Below are positions 20,458 to 28,480 of a DNA stretch of 64,000 bases, one piece after another. Numbering within the stretch: the first letter of the stretch is position 1; the number at the start of each line of letters is the position of its first letter. The notes under the pieces are model-generated. The model did no database searches and was not told the DNA's origin. It saw nothing but the letters and a program-made list of their open reading frames with translations. The DNA is taken from contig JALHOW010000003.1 of NCBI GenBank assembly GCA_022842785.1, positions 558,001-622,000 of the forward strand, in the 5' to 3' direction. This stretch comes from Hyphomicrobiaceae bacterium. GTDB taxonomy: Bacteria > Pseudomonadota > Alphaproteobacteria > Rhizobiales > Hyphomicrobiaceae. The translations under genes and the position numbers were made by a program.

Positions 20458-21510
20458 TCACTCCGGTCCGGCGTACTTGGCGATCAAGTCTCGCGCATCC
20501 TTCAACATGGCCGCGGCAGGCAAACCCTTGTCGGTCATTTCCTTGACCCAAGCTTCCGCGATCGGTGCCGAAGCTGCCTTCCAGCGCGCCGTCTCGGCGG
20601 CATCGAGCGTGATCATCTTGTTGCCGGCGGCCTTGGCGGCCTCGATGCCGGGCGCATCACCCTCATCCATGACACGCCCAACCCACTTCGATGTCGCCAT
20701 GCCGCTGTTGGCGTCGATGATCTTCTTGATGTCGGCAGGGAGCCCGTCGTACTTGGCCTTGTTCATCGCGAAGAGGAAGAAGCTCGTATAGAGACCGCGG
20801 CTTCCCGTGAAATTCGTGTGCGACTGCACGAGCTGGGCAACCTTGAGCGGCGTCGTGACCTCCCAAGGAATGACCGTGCCGTCGATCACGCCCTTGGAGA
20901 GCGCCTCAGGCATGGCCGGGACAGGCATCCCCACCGGCGTTGCGCCGAGGGCTGCGATGAGCGCGGTCGCCTGCCGCGTCGGGCCGCGCAGCTTCAGGCC
21001 CTTCATATCCTCGAGCTTGGCAACCCCGTTACCTTTCACGTGCAGCAGCCCAGGCCCATGCACGTGCACGGCAATGATATGGACGCTCTCCAGCTCCTTC
21101 TTGAGATACTTCTCGTAGAACTCCCACGCGGCCTGGCTCGTCGCTTCTCCGCTCGCAGGCAGGAAGGGAAGCTCGAACACCTCCGAGCCAGGGAAACGGC
21201 CGGGCGTGTAACCCGACAGCGTCCACACGATATCGACCACGCCGTCGCGTGCCTGATCGATCAGAGCCGGTGGACGTCCGCCGAGTTGCATCGACGGATA
21301 GATCTCGACCTTGAGCTTGCCGGCCGCTTCCTTGGTGACCTTCTCGGCCCACGGCGTGATGAAATTCTTCGGCACAGGAGCCGGGGCTGGCAGAAAATGA
21401 TGGATGCGCAGCGTCACGTCCTGCGCCACGCCGGCCATAGGCCAGACCGAAACCGCCGCAGTAAGCGTCAGCGCCGCCAAACCGAGATGGATGCCCAATC
21501 GCGATCTCAT
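20458..21510 (-). CDS. dctP: TRAP transporter solute-binding protein (DctP family)
   Basis: The 350-residue periplasmic protein has a signal peptide ending near GVAQD at residue 30, then VTLRIHHFLPAPAPVPKNFI, the central KGLKLRGPTRQATALIAALGATPV with the Arg that salt-bridges carboxylate ligands in this family, and PMPALPEAL-like VPAMPEALSKGVIDG. The conserved Arg implies an organic-acid ligand. A ribosome site (GGGAGGAG) precedes the ATG at 21510, and a 12-base palindrome lies 19 bases upstream. Neighbouring malonyl-CoA decarboxylase hints at malonate, but this is inference. Confidence 0.93.
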   Translation of the reverse strand: MRSRLGIHLGLAALTLTAAVSVWPMAGVAQDVTLRIHHFLPAPAPVPKNFITPWAEKVTKEAAGKLKVEIYPSMQLGGRPPALIDQARDGVVDIVWTLSGYTPGRFPGSEVFELPFLPASGEATSQAAWEFYEKYLKKELESVHIIAVHVHGPGLLHVKGNGVAKLEDMKGLKLRGPTRQATALIAALGATPVGMPVPAMPEALSKGVIDGTVIPWEVTTPLKVAQLVQSHTNFTGSRGLYTSFFLFAMNKAKYDGLPADIKKIIDANSGMATSKWVGRVMDEGDAPGIEAAKAAGNKMITLDAAETARWKAASAPIAEAWVKEMTDKGLPAAAMLKDARDLIAKYAGPE

Positions 21511-21528
21511 TCCACTCCTCCCAATTGT

Positions 21529-21540
21529 TTGGAATTCCAA
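21529..21540. promoter_or_regulatory. 12-base palindrome TTGGAATTCCAA in front of dctP
   Basis: TTGGAATTCCAA is a perfect inverted repeat in the 135-base region between divergent dctP and the hydrolase gene. It lies between the likely promoter and ribosome site of dctP, a good place for a repressor. Shape and length fit GntR/FadR-type operators. No regulator gene is adjacent. Confidence 0.4.
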
Positions 21541-21645
21541 GTTTTGCGCTAAGCTATTCTGGTGCCGCCGCGCAGGCAACCGTTTGCTCACCCATACCAA
21601 AGGTGGAGTCGAACCGAGTGTGCCCGCCCACCCGTAGGGACAAGC

Positions 21646-22530
21646 ATGACAATCGACTGGTCCGGAAAGATCGCCGAGACGGACGAACTCAGCATCAATT
21701 ACGCGCGCGGCGGCAGAGGACCCGCCGTCATCTTTCTGCACGGCTGGCCCGAGTTCAACCGGACCTGGCTGCACGCGATGCCACCGCTCGCCGAGAAATT
21801 CGACTGTATCGCGCCTGACCTTCGCGGCTTCGGGCGTACGATCTCGAAGGTGCCACGCACGGCAGACGGCACGCCCGTCAACAAACTCGCCGGCGATGTG
21901 CTGGCGCTCGCTGACGCACTCGGCATCGAGCGTTTTGCCGTCGTCAGCCATGACGTTGGTTCATTCGTCGCGCAGCAAACGGCGATCGCCGCGCCGGATC
22001 GCGTGTCGGCCCTGTTCTTCTTCAACTGTACGTATCCGGGCATCGGCAAACGCTGGGGCGAGTACAGTCACTTCCGCGAGACCTGGTACCAGCAGTTCCA
22101 CCAGAAGGATTTCGCAGCCGCACTCGTCGGCTCATCGCGCGAGGCGTGCCGCATCTACTTCCGTCACTTCCTCACGCACTGGAGCCATCAGAAGCAGGCG
22201 TTCGATCCCTATCTCGAAGAGTGGGTCGACAACTTCATGCGCCCCGGCAATCTGCAGGGTGGCTTCGACTGGTACGTCGGCATCGCCAGAATTCGCGCGC
22301 TCACTGCATCGGGTGCACTGCCGCCGCCCCCACCGATCGCTGCGCCATCATATTTCTACTGGGGCGCGCACGATCCGGTGCTGCGGTTCGACTTCTCCGA
22401 CAAGCTCGGCGACTACTTTACGAACTTCACGCTCGAGAAGGCGGAGGATGCGGGCCATTTCGGCCACTTCGAGCAACCAAAGCGCGCCAACGAGCGCCTG
22501 CTCCGGTTCCTCAGCACGCACGCGAAATAG
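21646..22530 (+). CDS. Alpha/beta hydrolase, epoxide hydrolase or dehalogenase-like
   Basis: The 294-residue enzyme has the HGWP oxyanion motif (LHGWPEF, residues 31-37), a nucleophile elbow SHDVGSF with Asp103 in place of Ser, and a C-terminal His in AGHFGHFEQP. An Asp nucleophile and HGxP are diagnostic for epoxide hydrolases and haloacid/haloalkane dehalogenases that work by an alkyl-enzyme ester. The lid domain (residues 130-215) has several Tyr and Trp that could activate the substrate oxygen. ATG 21646 follows AGGGA. A repeat-derived terminator follows the gene. Confidence 0.87.
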   Translation: MTIDWSGKIAETDELSINYARGGRGPAVIFLHGWPEFNRTWLHAMPPLAEKFDCIAPDLRGFGRTISKVPRTADGTPVNKLAGDVLALADALGIERFAVVSHDVGSFVAQQTAIAAPDRVSALFFFNCTYPGIGKRWGEYSHFRETWYQQFHQKDFAAALVGSSREACRIYFRHFLTHWSHQKQAFDPYLEEWVDNFMRPGNLQGGFDWYVGIARIRALTASGALPPPPPIAAPSYFYWGAHDPVLRFDFSDKLGDYFTNFTLEKAEDAGHFGHFEQPKRANERLLRFLSTHAK

Positions 22531-22550
22531 ATCATAAAGACGGGCGGGTC

Positions 22551-22612
22551 CGGGAGGGTGTTCCCTCCCGGTGGGGGTTCGGGGGCTAGCCCCCGTCGCG
22601 CTGGAGGCGCGA
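22551..22612 (+). repeat. GC-hairpin intergenic repeat, copy 1
   Basis: This stretch is a string of perfect hairpins: GGGAGGG-TGTT-CCCTCCC at 22552-22569, the palindrome GGGGGCTAGCCCCC at 22581-22594, and TCGCGC...GCGCGA at 22596-22612. Related arrangements occur at 51211-51262 on the same strand and at 48430-48500 on the opposite strand. It looks like a REP-type element, here between the hydrolase gene and a convergent MBL gene. Confidence 0.65.
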
Positions 22613-22635
22613 GCAGGGCTCGCCGCCCTGCACCC

Positions 22636-22676
22636 GCGGGGGGGACGCCCCCGCACCCCCGCTTTTTATGATTTTT
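22636..22676 (+). terminator. Rho-independent terminator after the hydrolase gene
   Basis: GCGGGGG at 22636-22642 can pair with CCCCCGC at 22656-22662 (or with 22648-22654), followed directly by TTTTTATGATTTTTT. It ends the plus-strand transcript and reaches to within four bases of the stop codon of the convergent MBL gene. Confidence 0.75.
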
Positions 22677-22679
22677 TCG

Positions 22680-23477
22680 CTACCCGATCCGTGGGGCGTC
22701 GAGCTTGTGCACGGTGCCGGCAGTCTCGGGCTTCCAGGCAGGGTAGCGCTTCAGGATAAGCGGATCGTGGCCGGGAATGACGTTCTTCAGCCCGCCCGCC
22801 ATCTTCTCCAGGCGATCGTAGCTTCTGAGCGTCGCTTCGACATCGACGCTGATGAAGAACGGCTTCCGCTTCTCGATGTTCTCGTAGAAGTGCACCACGT
22901 CGGACGCGAGCATGACCGGCCCGTGGTCGGTCATCACGCGGATGGCCTGGATGCCCTTGCTATGACCCGGCATGTGATGGACGGTCACCCCCGGCGCGAC
23001 CTCGCCATCACCGTCGTGGAACTGAACGCGGCCCGAGTAGACGCTCTTCACCATCTGGCAGACGTGGTCGACCGTGAAGGGCCCGCGCATGGCGTTATCG
23101 CACATGCAGCGGCCCGTGGCGTAGGCCATCTCGGATTCCTGCAGATGGAAGCGCGCCTTCGGAAAATGGTCGAGCGTACCGGCGTGGTCGTAGTGGAGGT
23201 GCGTGACGATGCAGGTGTCGAGGTTTTCCGCGTCGATGCCGATGCGCTGAAGTGCCTCACGCGGCTCGAGATCGATCTTGCGCCCGCGGGGCGCGGCTTC
23301 CTTGTGGTCGAATCCAGTATCGATCAGGATCGTGCGGTTCTTGTTGCGCAGCACGAACACGAAATAGTCGATCGGCATGGGCGCCGCATGGTCGTCCGGA
23401 TGGAGGAAGTTGTCGGCGCGCGTGCGGTTCGTCATGGCGCCGTACTTCACGGCCAGAATCTCGTAGGTCTCGGACAT
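22680..23477 (-). CDS. MBL-fold hydrolase, N-acyl homoserine lactonase family
   Basis: The 265-residue protein has the zinc motif THLHYDHAGTLDHF (HxHxDH), a further His in HHMPGHSKG, the bridging Asp in LASDVVHF and a final His in VIPGHDP. Length and motif spacing fit the AttM/AiiA-like lactonase group, which opens acyl-homoserine or gamma-butyrolactone rings. No luxI/luxR homologues are in the window, so quorum quenching is only one option. The start ATG is at 23477, preceded by GGAGG. Confidence 0.85.
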   Translation of the reverse strand: MSETYEILAVKYGAMTNRTRADNFLHPDDHAAPMPIDYFVFVLRNKNRTILIDTGFDHKEAAPRGRKIDLEPREALQRIGIDAENLDTCIVTHLHYDHAGTLDHFPKARFHLQESEMAYATGRCMCDNAMRGPFTVDHVCQMVKSVYSGRVQFHDGDGEVAPGVTVHHMPGHSKGIQAIRVMTDHGPVMLASDVVHFYENIEKRKPFFISVDVEATLRSYDRLEKMAGGLKNVIPGHDPLILKRYPAWKPETAGTVHKLDAPRIG

Positions 23478-23599
23478 CGCGGCTCCTCCATCGGGGGTGG
23501 TTTCTGCTTGAACGGCAGAATGGCGTGCCGATGGGCAGCCGTCGAGAAAAACCGCCATGCAGAGTCATGGAACCGCAATGCGCCTTAGGGCATAATTGA

Positions 23600-25084
23600 G
23601 TGAAGCTCGATCCGCTGCCGGATCAAACCAGTGAGGTCGCCCGCGTGCCCGTCAATGTCTCGTTCCTGCAGGAGCTGCTCAGCACGGTCGCCGAGCAGGG
23701 CCGCCAGTATCTGCCGCGCGCGCTCCTCGGCAATGGTCCCGACGAGGATATCACCGCCCTCTCGGCAGCTCTCATGTCAGTGCGCGGCGAAGCCTCGGGC
23801 GTTGCCATTGCACGGCGCATTCTCGACGATTATCGCAAGCTGGACCCGGACCATCGCCGCACGTTCTTCCGCTATCTCGTCGAGCACATCCGGCCCGATG
23901 AGCGCCAGGTCGAACAGGCCGCCTCGGCCTACGTCGCCACACCCGGCGAAGCGACGCTGAAGTCCCTCCAGCACGCCGTCGAGAGCCCACGCCAGGAGTT
24001 TTTCCGCCGGCTGAACCTCGCACCCGGCGCCACGGCCGAGATCGTCGCCATGCGCCGCGATCTCCTGCGCCTGCCGAAATCCGAACTCGGCGCGCTCGAC
24101 ACCGACCTCATGCACCTCCTGCACTCGTGGTTCAACCGCGGCTTCCTTGTGCTGAAGCGCATCGACTGGCAGACGCCCGCCGCCATCCTCGAGAAGCTCA
24201 TCCAGTACGAGGCCGTTCACGAGATCAAGGGCTTCGAGGATCTGCGCCGCCGCCTCGATCCGGCTGACCGGCGCTGCTACGGCTTCTTCCATCCCTCGCT
24301 CGTCGATGAACCGCTCATCTTCGTTGAGGTCGCGCTGATGGGAGACATTCCCGCCAGCATCCATTCCGTGCTCGGCGAAGCGCGCAAGAACGGTAACGAC
24401 ACCCCACCGCCGACGACGGCCGTCTTCTACTCGATCTCGAACTGCCAGGAAGGGCTCAAGGGCATTTCCTTCGGCAACTTCCTCATCAAGCAGGTCGTCG
24501 AGGATTTGGCGCGCGAGCAGCCACAGCTCAAGACCTTCGTCACGCTCTCGCCGGTGCCGACCTTCGCCCGCTGGCTCGACCGTGTTATGGCCGACGACCA
24601 GGAGGGCGTCGTGACGGAGGCGGATCGCGAAGTGTTGCAGACGCTGCGCAATCCGGGCTGGATCGAGGACGAGGAGGAAGGCGAGGCTCTGCGCGCTTCC
24701 CTGCTGGCACTCGCCGCCCATTACTTCCTCGTTGCCAAGGCGGCCGACGGGCGCCCCGTCGATCCTGTCGCGCGCTTTCATCTCGGCAATGGTGCCCGCC
24801 TCGAGCGCATCAACTGGCTCGGGGACGTCTCGGAGAAGGGTCTGCGCGAGGCGCACGGGCTCATGGTGAATTACCGCTACGACCTCAAGGAAATCGAGCG
24901 CAATCACGAGGCTTATGCCAACGAAGGCGAGGTCGCGGCCTCGCGCGCTGTGCGCCAGCTCGCCCGACCGGTCGGCAAGACCAAACCGAAGCTCCCGACG
25001 CCGAAGGCTCTTCTGCAGTTACCGCTCCGGTCGTCAGAGCCGACAAGCGAAAAACCCAGCGGTGATGGGAAGAAGGGCGACTGA
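23600..25084 (+). CDS. Malonyl-CoA decarboxylase
   Basis: The 494-residue enzyme turns malonyl-CoA into acetyl-CoA and CO2. It has an N-terminal helical domain and a C-terminal GNAT-like catalytic domain with the signature FHPSLVDEPLIFVEVAL, TAVFYSISNCQEGLKGISFG and TLSPVPTFARWL; the Ser-His pair of characterised enzymes lies in SISNCQ and in the FHPSLV segment. The start is GTG 23600. No malonyl-CoA synthetase (MatB) is adjacent. The histidine-phosphatase gene follows 23 bases later and is probably co-transcribed. Confidence 0.92.
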   Translation: MKLDPLPDQTSEVARVPVNVSFLQELLSTVAEQGRQYLPRALLGNGPDEDITALSAALMSVRGEASGVAIARRILDDYRKLDPDHRRTFFRYLVEHIRPDERQVEQAASAYVATPGEATLKSLQHAVESPRQEFFRRLNLAPGATAEIVAMRRDLLRLPKSELGALDTDLMHLLHSWFNRGFLVLKRIDWQTPAAILEKLIQYEAVHEIKGFEDLRRRLDPADRRCYGFFHPSLVDEPLIFVEVALMGDIPASIHSVLGEARKNGNDTPPPTTAVFYSISNCQEGLKGISFGNFLIKQVVEDLAREQPQLKTFVTLSPVPTFARWLDRVMADDQEGVVTEADREVLQTLRNPGWIEDEEEGEALRASLLALAAHYFLVAKAADGRPVDPVARFHLGNGARLERINWLGDVSEKGLREAHGLMVNYRYDLKEIERNHEAYANEGEVAASRAVRQLARPVGKTKPKLPTPKALLQLPLRSSEPTSEKPSGDGKKGD

Positions 25085-25107
25085 TCGCGCTCGCCGGGAG
25101 CTGGGCC

Positions 25108-25680
25108 TTGAGCACGATCTTCTTCATCACCCATCCGGAAGTGGTGATCGATCCCGCCACGCCGGTGCCGCGCTGGCACCTGAGCGACGTGGGCATCGCG
25201 AAGATGCGCGCCTTCGCTGCTGCGCCGTCGATGCGTGACATCAGGACCATTTGGGCGAGCACAGAGACCAAGGCCATCGAAGGTGCCGGCATTCTCGCCG
25301 CAGCGCACGGCCTGCCCGTCGCCGTACATCCCGGCCTCGACGAGAACGACCGCAGCGCGACCGGCTTCCTGCCGCCTGATGAATTCCAGCGCGTGGCCGA
25401 CCAGTTCTTCGCTCATCCAGATGAGAGTGTGCGAGGCTGGGAGCGTGCAGTCGACGCCCAGCAACGCGTCGTCGCAGCTTTCGAGGCGATCATCGCTGCG
25501 CCCGCCGCGGGCGATATCGCCATCGTGGCGCACGGCGGCGTCGGCACACTGCTCTACTGCCATCTTGCCGGGCTGGCGATCAGCCGCCAGCACGACCAGC
25601 CTGCACAGGGCCATTATTGGAGCTATGCGCTCACGTCGCGATCGCTGCTCCACGCTTGGCGCTCTATCGTCGCGGACTGA
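25108..25680 (+). CDS. Histidine phosphatase superfamily protein with THP in place of RHG
   Basis: The 190-residue protein has the phosphoglycerate-mutase fold. The phospho-His is kept in FFITHPEV (His9), but the usual Arg-His-Gly reads Thr-His-Pro, and the second Arg of the phosphate pocket is Lys55 (STETKAIEGA). The acidic ENDR segment (Glu79) and the second His (VAHGGVG, His142) are retained. Start is TTG 25108 after GGGAG. Loss of both Arg argues for a changed substrate or lower phosphatase activity. It probably shares a transcript with malonyl-CoA decarboxylase. Confidence 0.82.
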   Translation: MSTIFFITHPEVVIDPATPVPRWHLSDVGIAKMRAFAAAPSMRDIRTIWASTETKAIEGAGILAAAHGLPVAVHPGLDENDRSATGFLPPDEFQRVADQFFAHPDESVRGWERAVDAQQRVVAAFEAIIAAPAAGDIAIVAHGGVGTLLYCHLAGLAISRQHDQPAQGHYWSYALTSRSLLHAWRSIVAD

Positions 25681-25698
25681 AGTGCGGACTTGGTGAGC

Positions 25699-26346
25699 CT
25701 ACCACCGCAGCACAAGGCGCCCGAGAAGCGCTCCTGCCGCAGTCGGAATTGCCATGCCGATCCCATACCAGATGAGAACGAAGGGCAGCGCAGTCTCCCC
25801 GCAAGAAAAGGCATAAACCAAGGCAGCCGTGGCACCGGCCGTTAGGCCGGCGACCGCACCAGCAAGGGTGAGCCGGGTCGGTGCCATCCGGCGCAGGACG
25901 GCGAGCGTGATCGCCATCACCGGCATGGCCAGCAATGCAATGAGCCAGGGACACACAGCCGAGGTCGATCCCATGATCATGCGGCCATATTCATTCGGCG
26001 ATACACGCCACAGCTCGGCTACCGCAAGGCTAGCCATTGCCATAAGCGCGAGCACCATGCCGACCCACGTACGCCGCGCGACTTGCGCCTCCGGACGCGC
26101 GAGACGCAGCGTGGCTGCGAGGCCAAGCACCGCAAGCAGCGCCGGATAAGCAAGCTTCGCCCAGAAGGCCAACGACGCGATGGCGCCCGCCATGTCCGAC
26201 CGTATGCCCCACAGCGCCAGCACGACAGTCGCGGCGAACGCACCACCGACAACAACGCCAAGGCCCACGCGCCGCGCGACGAGGCCCTGCGGCGTCGCAC
26301 TGAGGTCGCCGGAGAGCTGGTCGATGAGCTCGGGCGTCGTGGTCAC
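25699..26346 (-). CDS. nrsF: NrsF-type anti-sigma factor (DUF1109), six-helix membrane protein
   Basis: The 215-residue protein has six membrane helices and matches the DUF1109/NrsF family, which sequesters the ECF factor SigF at the inner membrane. The N-terminal cytosolic stretch TPELIDQLSGDLSATPQGLVARR likely binds the sigma factor. Two cysteines, Cys132 (SAVCPWL) and Cys182 (FSCGETAL), are the only ones present; in Caulobacter NrsF, as I recall, an equivalent pair is needed for sensing metals or oxidants. Its start overlaps the sigF stop by four bases. Confidence 0.88.
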   Translation of the reverse strand: MTTTPELIDQLSGDLSATPQGLVARRVGLGVVVGGAFAATVVLALWGIRSDMAGAIASLAFWAKLAYPALLAVLGLAATLRLARPEAQVARRTWVGMVLALMAMASLAVAELWRVSPNEYGRMIMGSTSAVCPWLIALLAMPVMAITLAVLRRMAPTRLTLAGAVAGLTAGATAALVYAFSCGETALPFVLIWYGIGMAIPTAAGALLGRLVLRW

Positions 26347-26927
26347 GGCGTGTCGGTCCCTTTGAATCGCTGCGCCAGCAACTTCATGCCGCGGTGAATG
26401 GCGATCTTCACCGCGGATTCCGAGACCCCATGCTTCGAGGAGACCTCGGCGATGGAGCGTCCGTCGATCTTTACCGCGCGAATGTACTGGCTCGTTCGCT
26501 CGGGCAATTCCCCGAGCACCTGCTCCACGTCGAGGCGCGCCGCGCTCGGCTCAGGCACATCACTCTCGAATGCTAATTCGTCGGCATCCTCGATCGGGAT
26601 ACTCGTTCTGATCTTTTTTCGCCGGAAATGGTCAATGAGCTTGTAGCGCGCAATGGCGTGCAGCCACGCGGTGAAGGGACGGCTGATCTCGTACGTGAAG
26701 CGCCGCTGATGCACGGCCAGCAAGGTCTCCTGAACGAGATCCTCGACATCCGCGCTCTCGCGACCGAGGCGCCGGGCGAAGTAAACACGCAAGCGATCCG
26801 CGACATCCGCGAGCAGCCGGCGATAGGATGGCTCGTCGCCAGCCAGCGCACCGATCATCAGGGATCTCAGGCGTTCCTCGACCTGCTGCAGGGCTGGCGC
26901 GCTCCAAAATGGGCTCGGCGTTCTCAC
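26343..26927 (-). CDS. sigF: ECF RNA polymerase sigma factor, SigF-like
   Basis: The product (about 194 residues) shows region 2 (YFARRLGRESADVEDLVQET, FTAWLHAIARYKLIDHFRR) and region 4 (ELPERTSQYIRAVKIDGRSI, VSESAVKIAIHRGMKLL). Genes for NrsF next to it and a diverging Met-rich protein and MsrPQ match the Caulobacter SigF regulon. The start is uncertain: GTG 26927 gives an N-terminus ahead of the conserved LRSLMIGALAGDEPSYRRLL, but other GTG codons lie just upstream. I see no SigF-type promoter in front of this gene itself. Confidence 0.88.
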   Translation of the reverse strand: MRTPSPFWSAPALQQVEERLRSLMIGALAGDEPSYRRLLADVADRLRVYFARRLGRESADVEDLVQETLLAVHQRRFTYEISRPFTAWLHAIARYKLIDHFRRKKIRTSIPIEDADELAFESDVPEPSAARLDVEQVLGELPERTSQYIRAVKIDGRSIAEVSSKHGVSESAVKIAIHRGMKLLAQRFKGTDTP

Positions 26928-26998
26928 GCGCACTCGCGCGACCACGCCGCTTATCGGCGAAGACCGCACTCTCCACCTATCACAACGCCGTGATGCCT

Positions 26999-27024
26999 GT
27001 AACCACGCAGCGGGCCGGCGCGAA
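26999..27024 (+). promoter_or_regulatory. SigF-type promoter (GTAACC-N16-CGAA)
   Basis: GTAACC at 26999-27004 is followed after exactly 16 bases by CGAA at 27021-27024, 64 bases before the Met/Lys-repeat gene and pointing toward it. From memory, this is the consensus described for SigF-dependent promoters in Caulobacter crescentus. The adjacent sigF-nrsF pair makes it a strong candidate. Confidence 0.7.
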
Positions 27025-27087
27025 TTCTTCTGCATCGCCACCGCACAGCGCGGCCGAGCGGATCACACCCGGGAGGACGAGCCCACC

Positions 27088-27327
27088 ATGAGCCAAAACA
27101 TCATCCAGGCCACACTGGTCGCAACCGCACTGACGATAGGGGCGCTGTCCTCCGTTCAGGCTCAGGATTCCATGAAGAAGGACATGATGAAGTCCGATTC
27201 GATGAAGTCGGATGGCATGAAGATGAAGAAGTCGGACACCATGAAATCGGGCGGCATGAAGGATGGTGTCATGAAGGAGGGTGGGATGAAGTCCGGAGAC
27301 ATGAAGCCGGGCGAGAAGATGAAATAG
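27088..27327 (+). CDS. Secreted Met/Lys pentapeptide-repeat protein (MXKDX family)
   Basis: The 79-residue product has a signal peptide (residues 1-26, VQAQD cleavage region), then about ten tandem Met-Lys-centred repeats such as [16 protein letters not shown] and GMKSG, to a KMK end. Methionine makes up roughly one fifth of the mature chain. It fits the MXKDX pentapeptide family. No enzyme domain exists; periplasmic metal binding or scavenging of oxidants through Met is likely. It lies downstream of the SigF-type promoter and 185 bases before msrP. Confidence 0.85.
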   Translation: MSQNIIQATLVATALTIGALSSVQAQDSMKKDMMKSDSMKSDGMKMKKSDTMKSGGMKDGVMKEGGMKSGDMKPGEKMK

Positions 27328-27511
27328 CGCACGCCCGCTCCAGGCGGCCGGGGACGGCGGATTGTTCGCGATATCGCCGCTCGAATGTTCCGCTCCCTCG
27401 GTCGCAGGACACCACGCCGTTTCAATTGAGCGTTATGAACACTTCCGGCCCTTCACGAAGCCGCCACACCGCCTTATTCATCTACAGCGACCTCGGAGGA
27501 GGAATCCGGCC

Positions 27512-28477
27512 ATGCTGATACGCATCCCTAATGCCAGTGACGCCCGTCCCTCGGAGATAACAGATCGGTCTACCTACTTCGGGCGACGCGAGTTCATGCT
27601 CGGGGCAGCTGCCTTCAGCGCCGCTGCCGCGCTTCCATTCGGCGCGATTGCCGCGCCTCTCTCGGCGACGAAGAGCCCGCTCTCCACGAACGAGACCCCG
27701 ACTCCGCTGAAGGACGTGACCAGCTACAATAACTTCTACGAGTTCGGCACCGACAAGGGCGATCCTGCCAAGAACGCCCACACGCTGACGACGAAGCCGT
27801 GGAAGGTGAAGGTCGATGGCCTCGTCGACAAACCGGCCGACTACGACCTCGACGACCTGATCAAGGATATCGCGCTCGAGGAGCGTATCTATCGCATGCG
27901 CTGCGTCGAGGGCTGGTCCATGGTCATTCCATGGGTCGGCGTACCGCTGGCGAGCGTCCTCGCGCGCGTTTCGCCGCAAGGCAGCGCCAAGTATTTGGCC
28001 TTCGAGACGCTCGTGCGTCCGGAGGAAATGCCGGGCCAGAAGGGCTTCTTCCAGGCCATGAAGTGGCCGTACGTGGAAGGCCTGCGACTCGACGAGGCCA
28101 TGCATCCGCTGACGATCCTCGCCGTCGGGCTTTATGGCGAGAAGCTGCCCAACCAGAATGGCGCGCCCATACGCCTCGTCGTCCCGTGGAAATACGGCTT
28201 CAAGAGCATCAAGTCGGTCGTTCGGATGACGCTCACGGACAAGCAGCCGATCACGTCCTGGAGCCGCGAGAACCCACGCGAGTACGGCTTCTACTCGAAC
28301 GTCAATCCGGCCGTTGACCATCCGCGCTGGAGCCAAGCCACCGAGCGGCGCATCGGCGATCAGGGCGGCAGCTTTGGCGGCCTGTTCGCCAAGCGCCATC
28401 CCACACTCCTCTTCAATGGCTACGCCGAGCAGGTCGCGAGCCTCTATTCCGGGTTGGACCTCAAGGCGAACTACTGA
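27512..28477 (+). CDS. msrP: Periplasmic protein-methionine-sulfoxide reductase, catalytic subunit MsrP
   Basis: The 321-residue molybdoenzyme has a Tat signal ([18 protein letters not shown], residues 24-41) and a sulfite-oxidase-like domain with [20 protein letters not shown], where Cys131 ligates molybdopterin. MsrP reduces R- and S-methionine sulfoxide in envelope proteins using quinol electrons passed by MsrQ. ATG 27512 follows GGAGGAGG. It is followed after three bases by msrQ. I see no SigF motif directly in front, so read-through from 26999 may drive it. Confidence 0.95.
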   Translation: MLIRIPNASDARPSEITDRSTYFGRREFMLGAAAFSAAAALPFGAIAAPLSATKSPLSTNETPTPLKDVTSYNNFYEFGTDKGDPAKNAHTLTTKPWKVKVDGLVDKPADYDLDDLIKDIALEERIYRMRCVEGWSMVIPWVGVPLASVLARVSPQGSAKYLAFETLVRPEEMPGQKGFFQAMKWPYVEGLRLDEAMHPLTILAVGLYGEKLPNQNGAPIRLVVPWKYGFKSIKSVVRMTLTDKQPITSWSRENPREYGFYSNVNPAVDHPRWSQATERRIGDQGGSFGGLFAKRHPTLLFNGYAEQVASLYSGLDLKANY

Positions 28478-28480
28478 GAA

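Noticed and set aside
21511-21951. N-terminal extension of DctP to 497 residues
   Set aside because: It would remove the signal peptide position and overlaps the divergent hydrolase gene; a strong ribosome site precedes ATG 21510.
22680-23477. Quorum-sensing cluster around the lactonase-like gene
   Set aside because: No luxI or luxR homologue lies in the window, so the lactonase substrate is left open.
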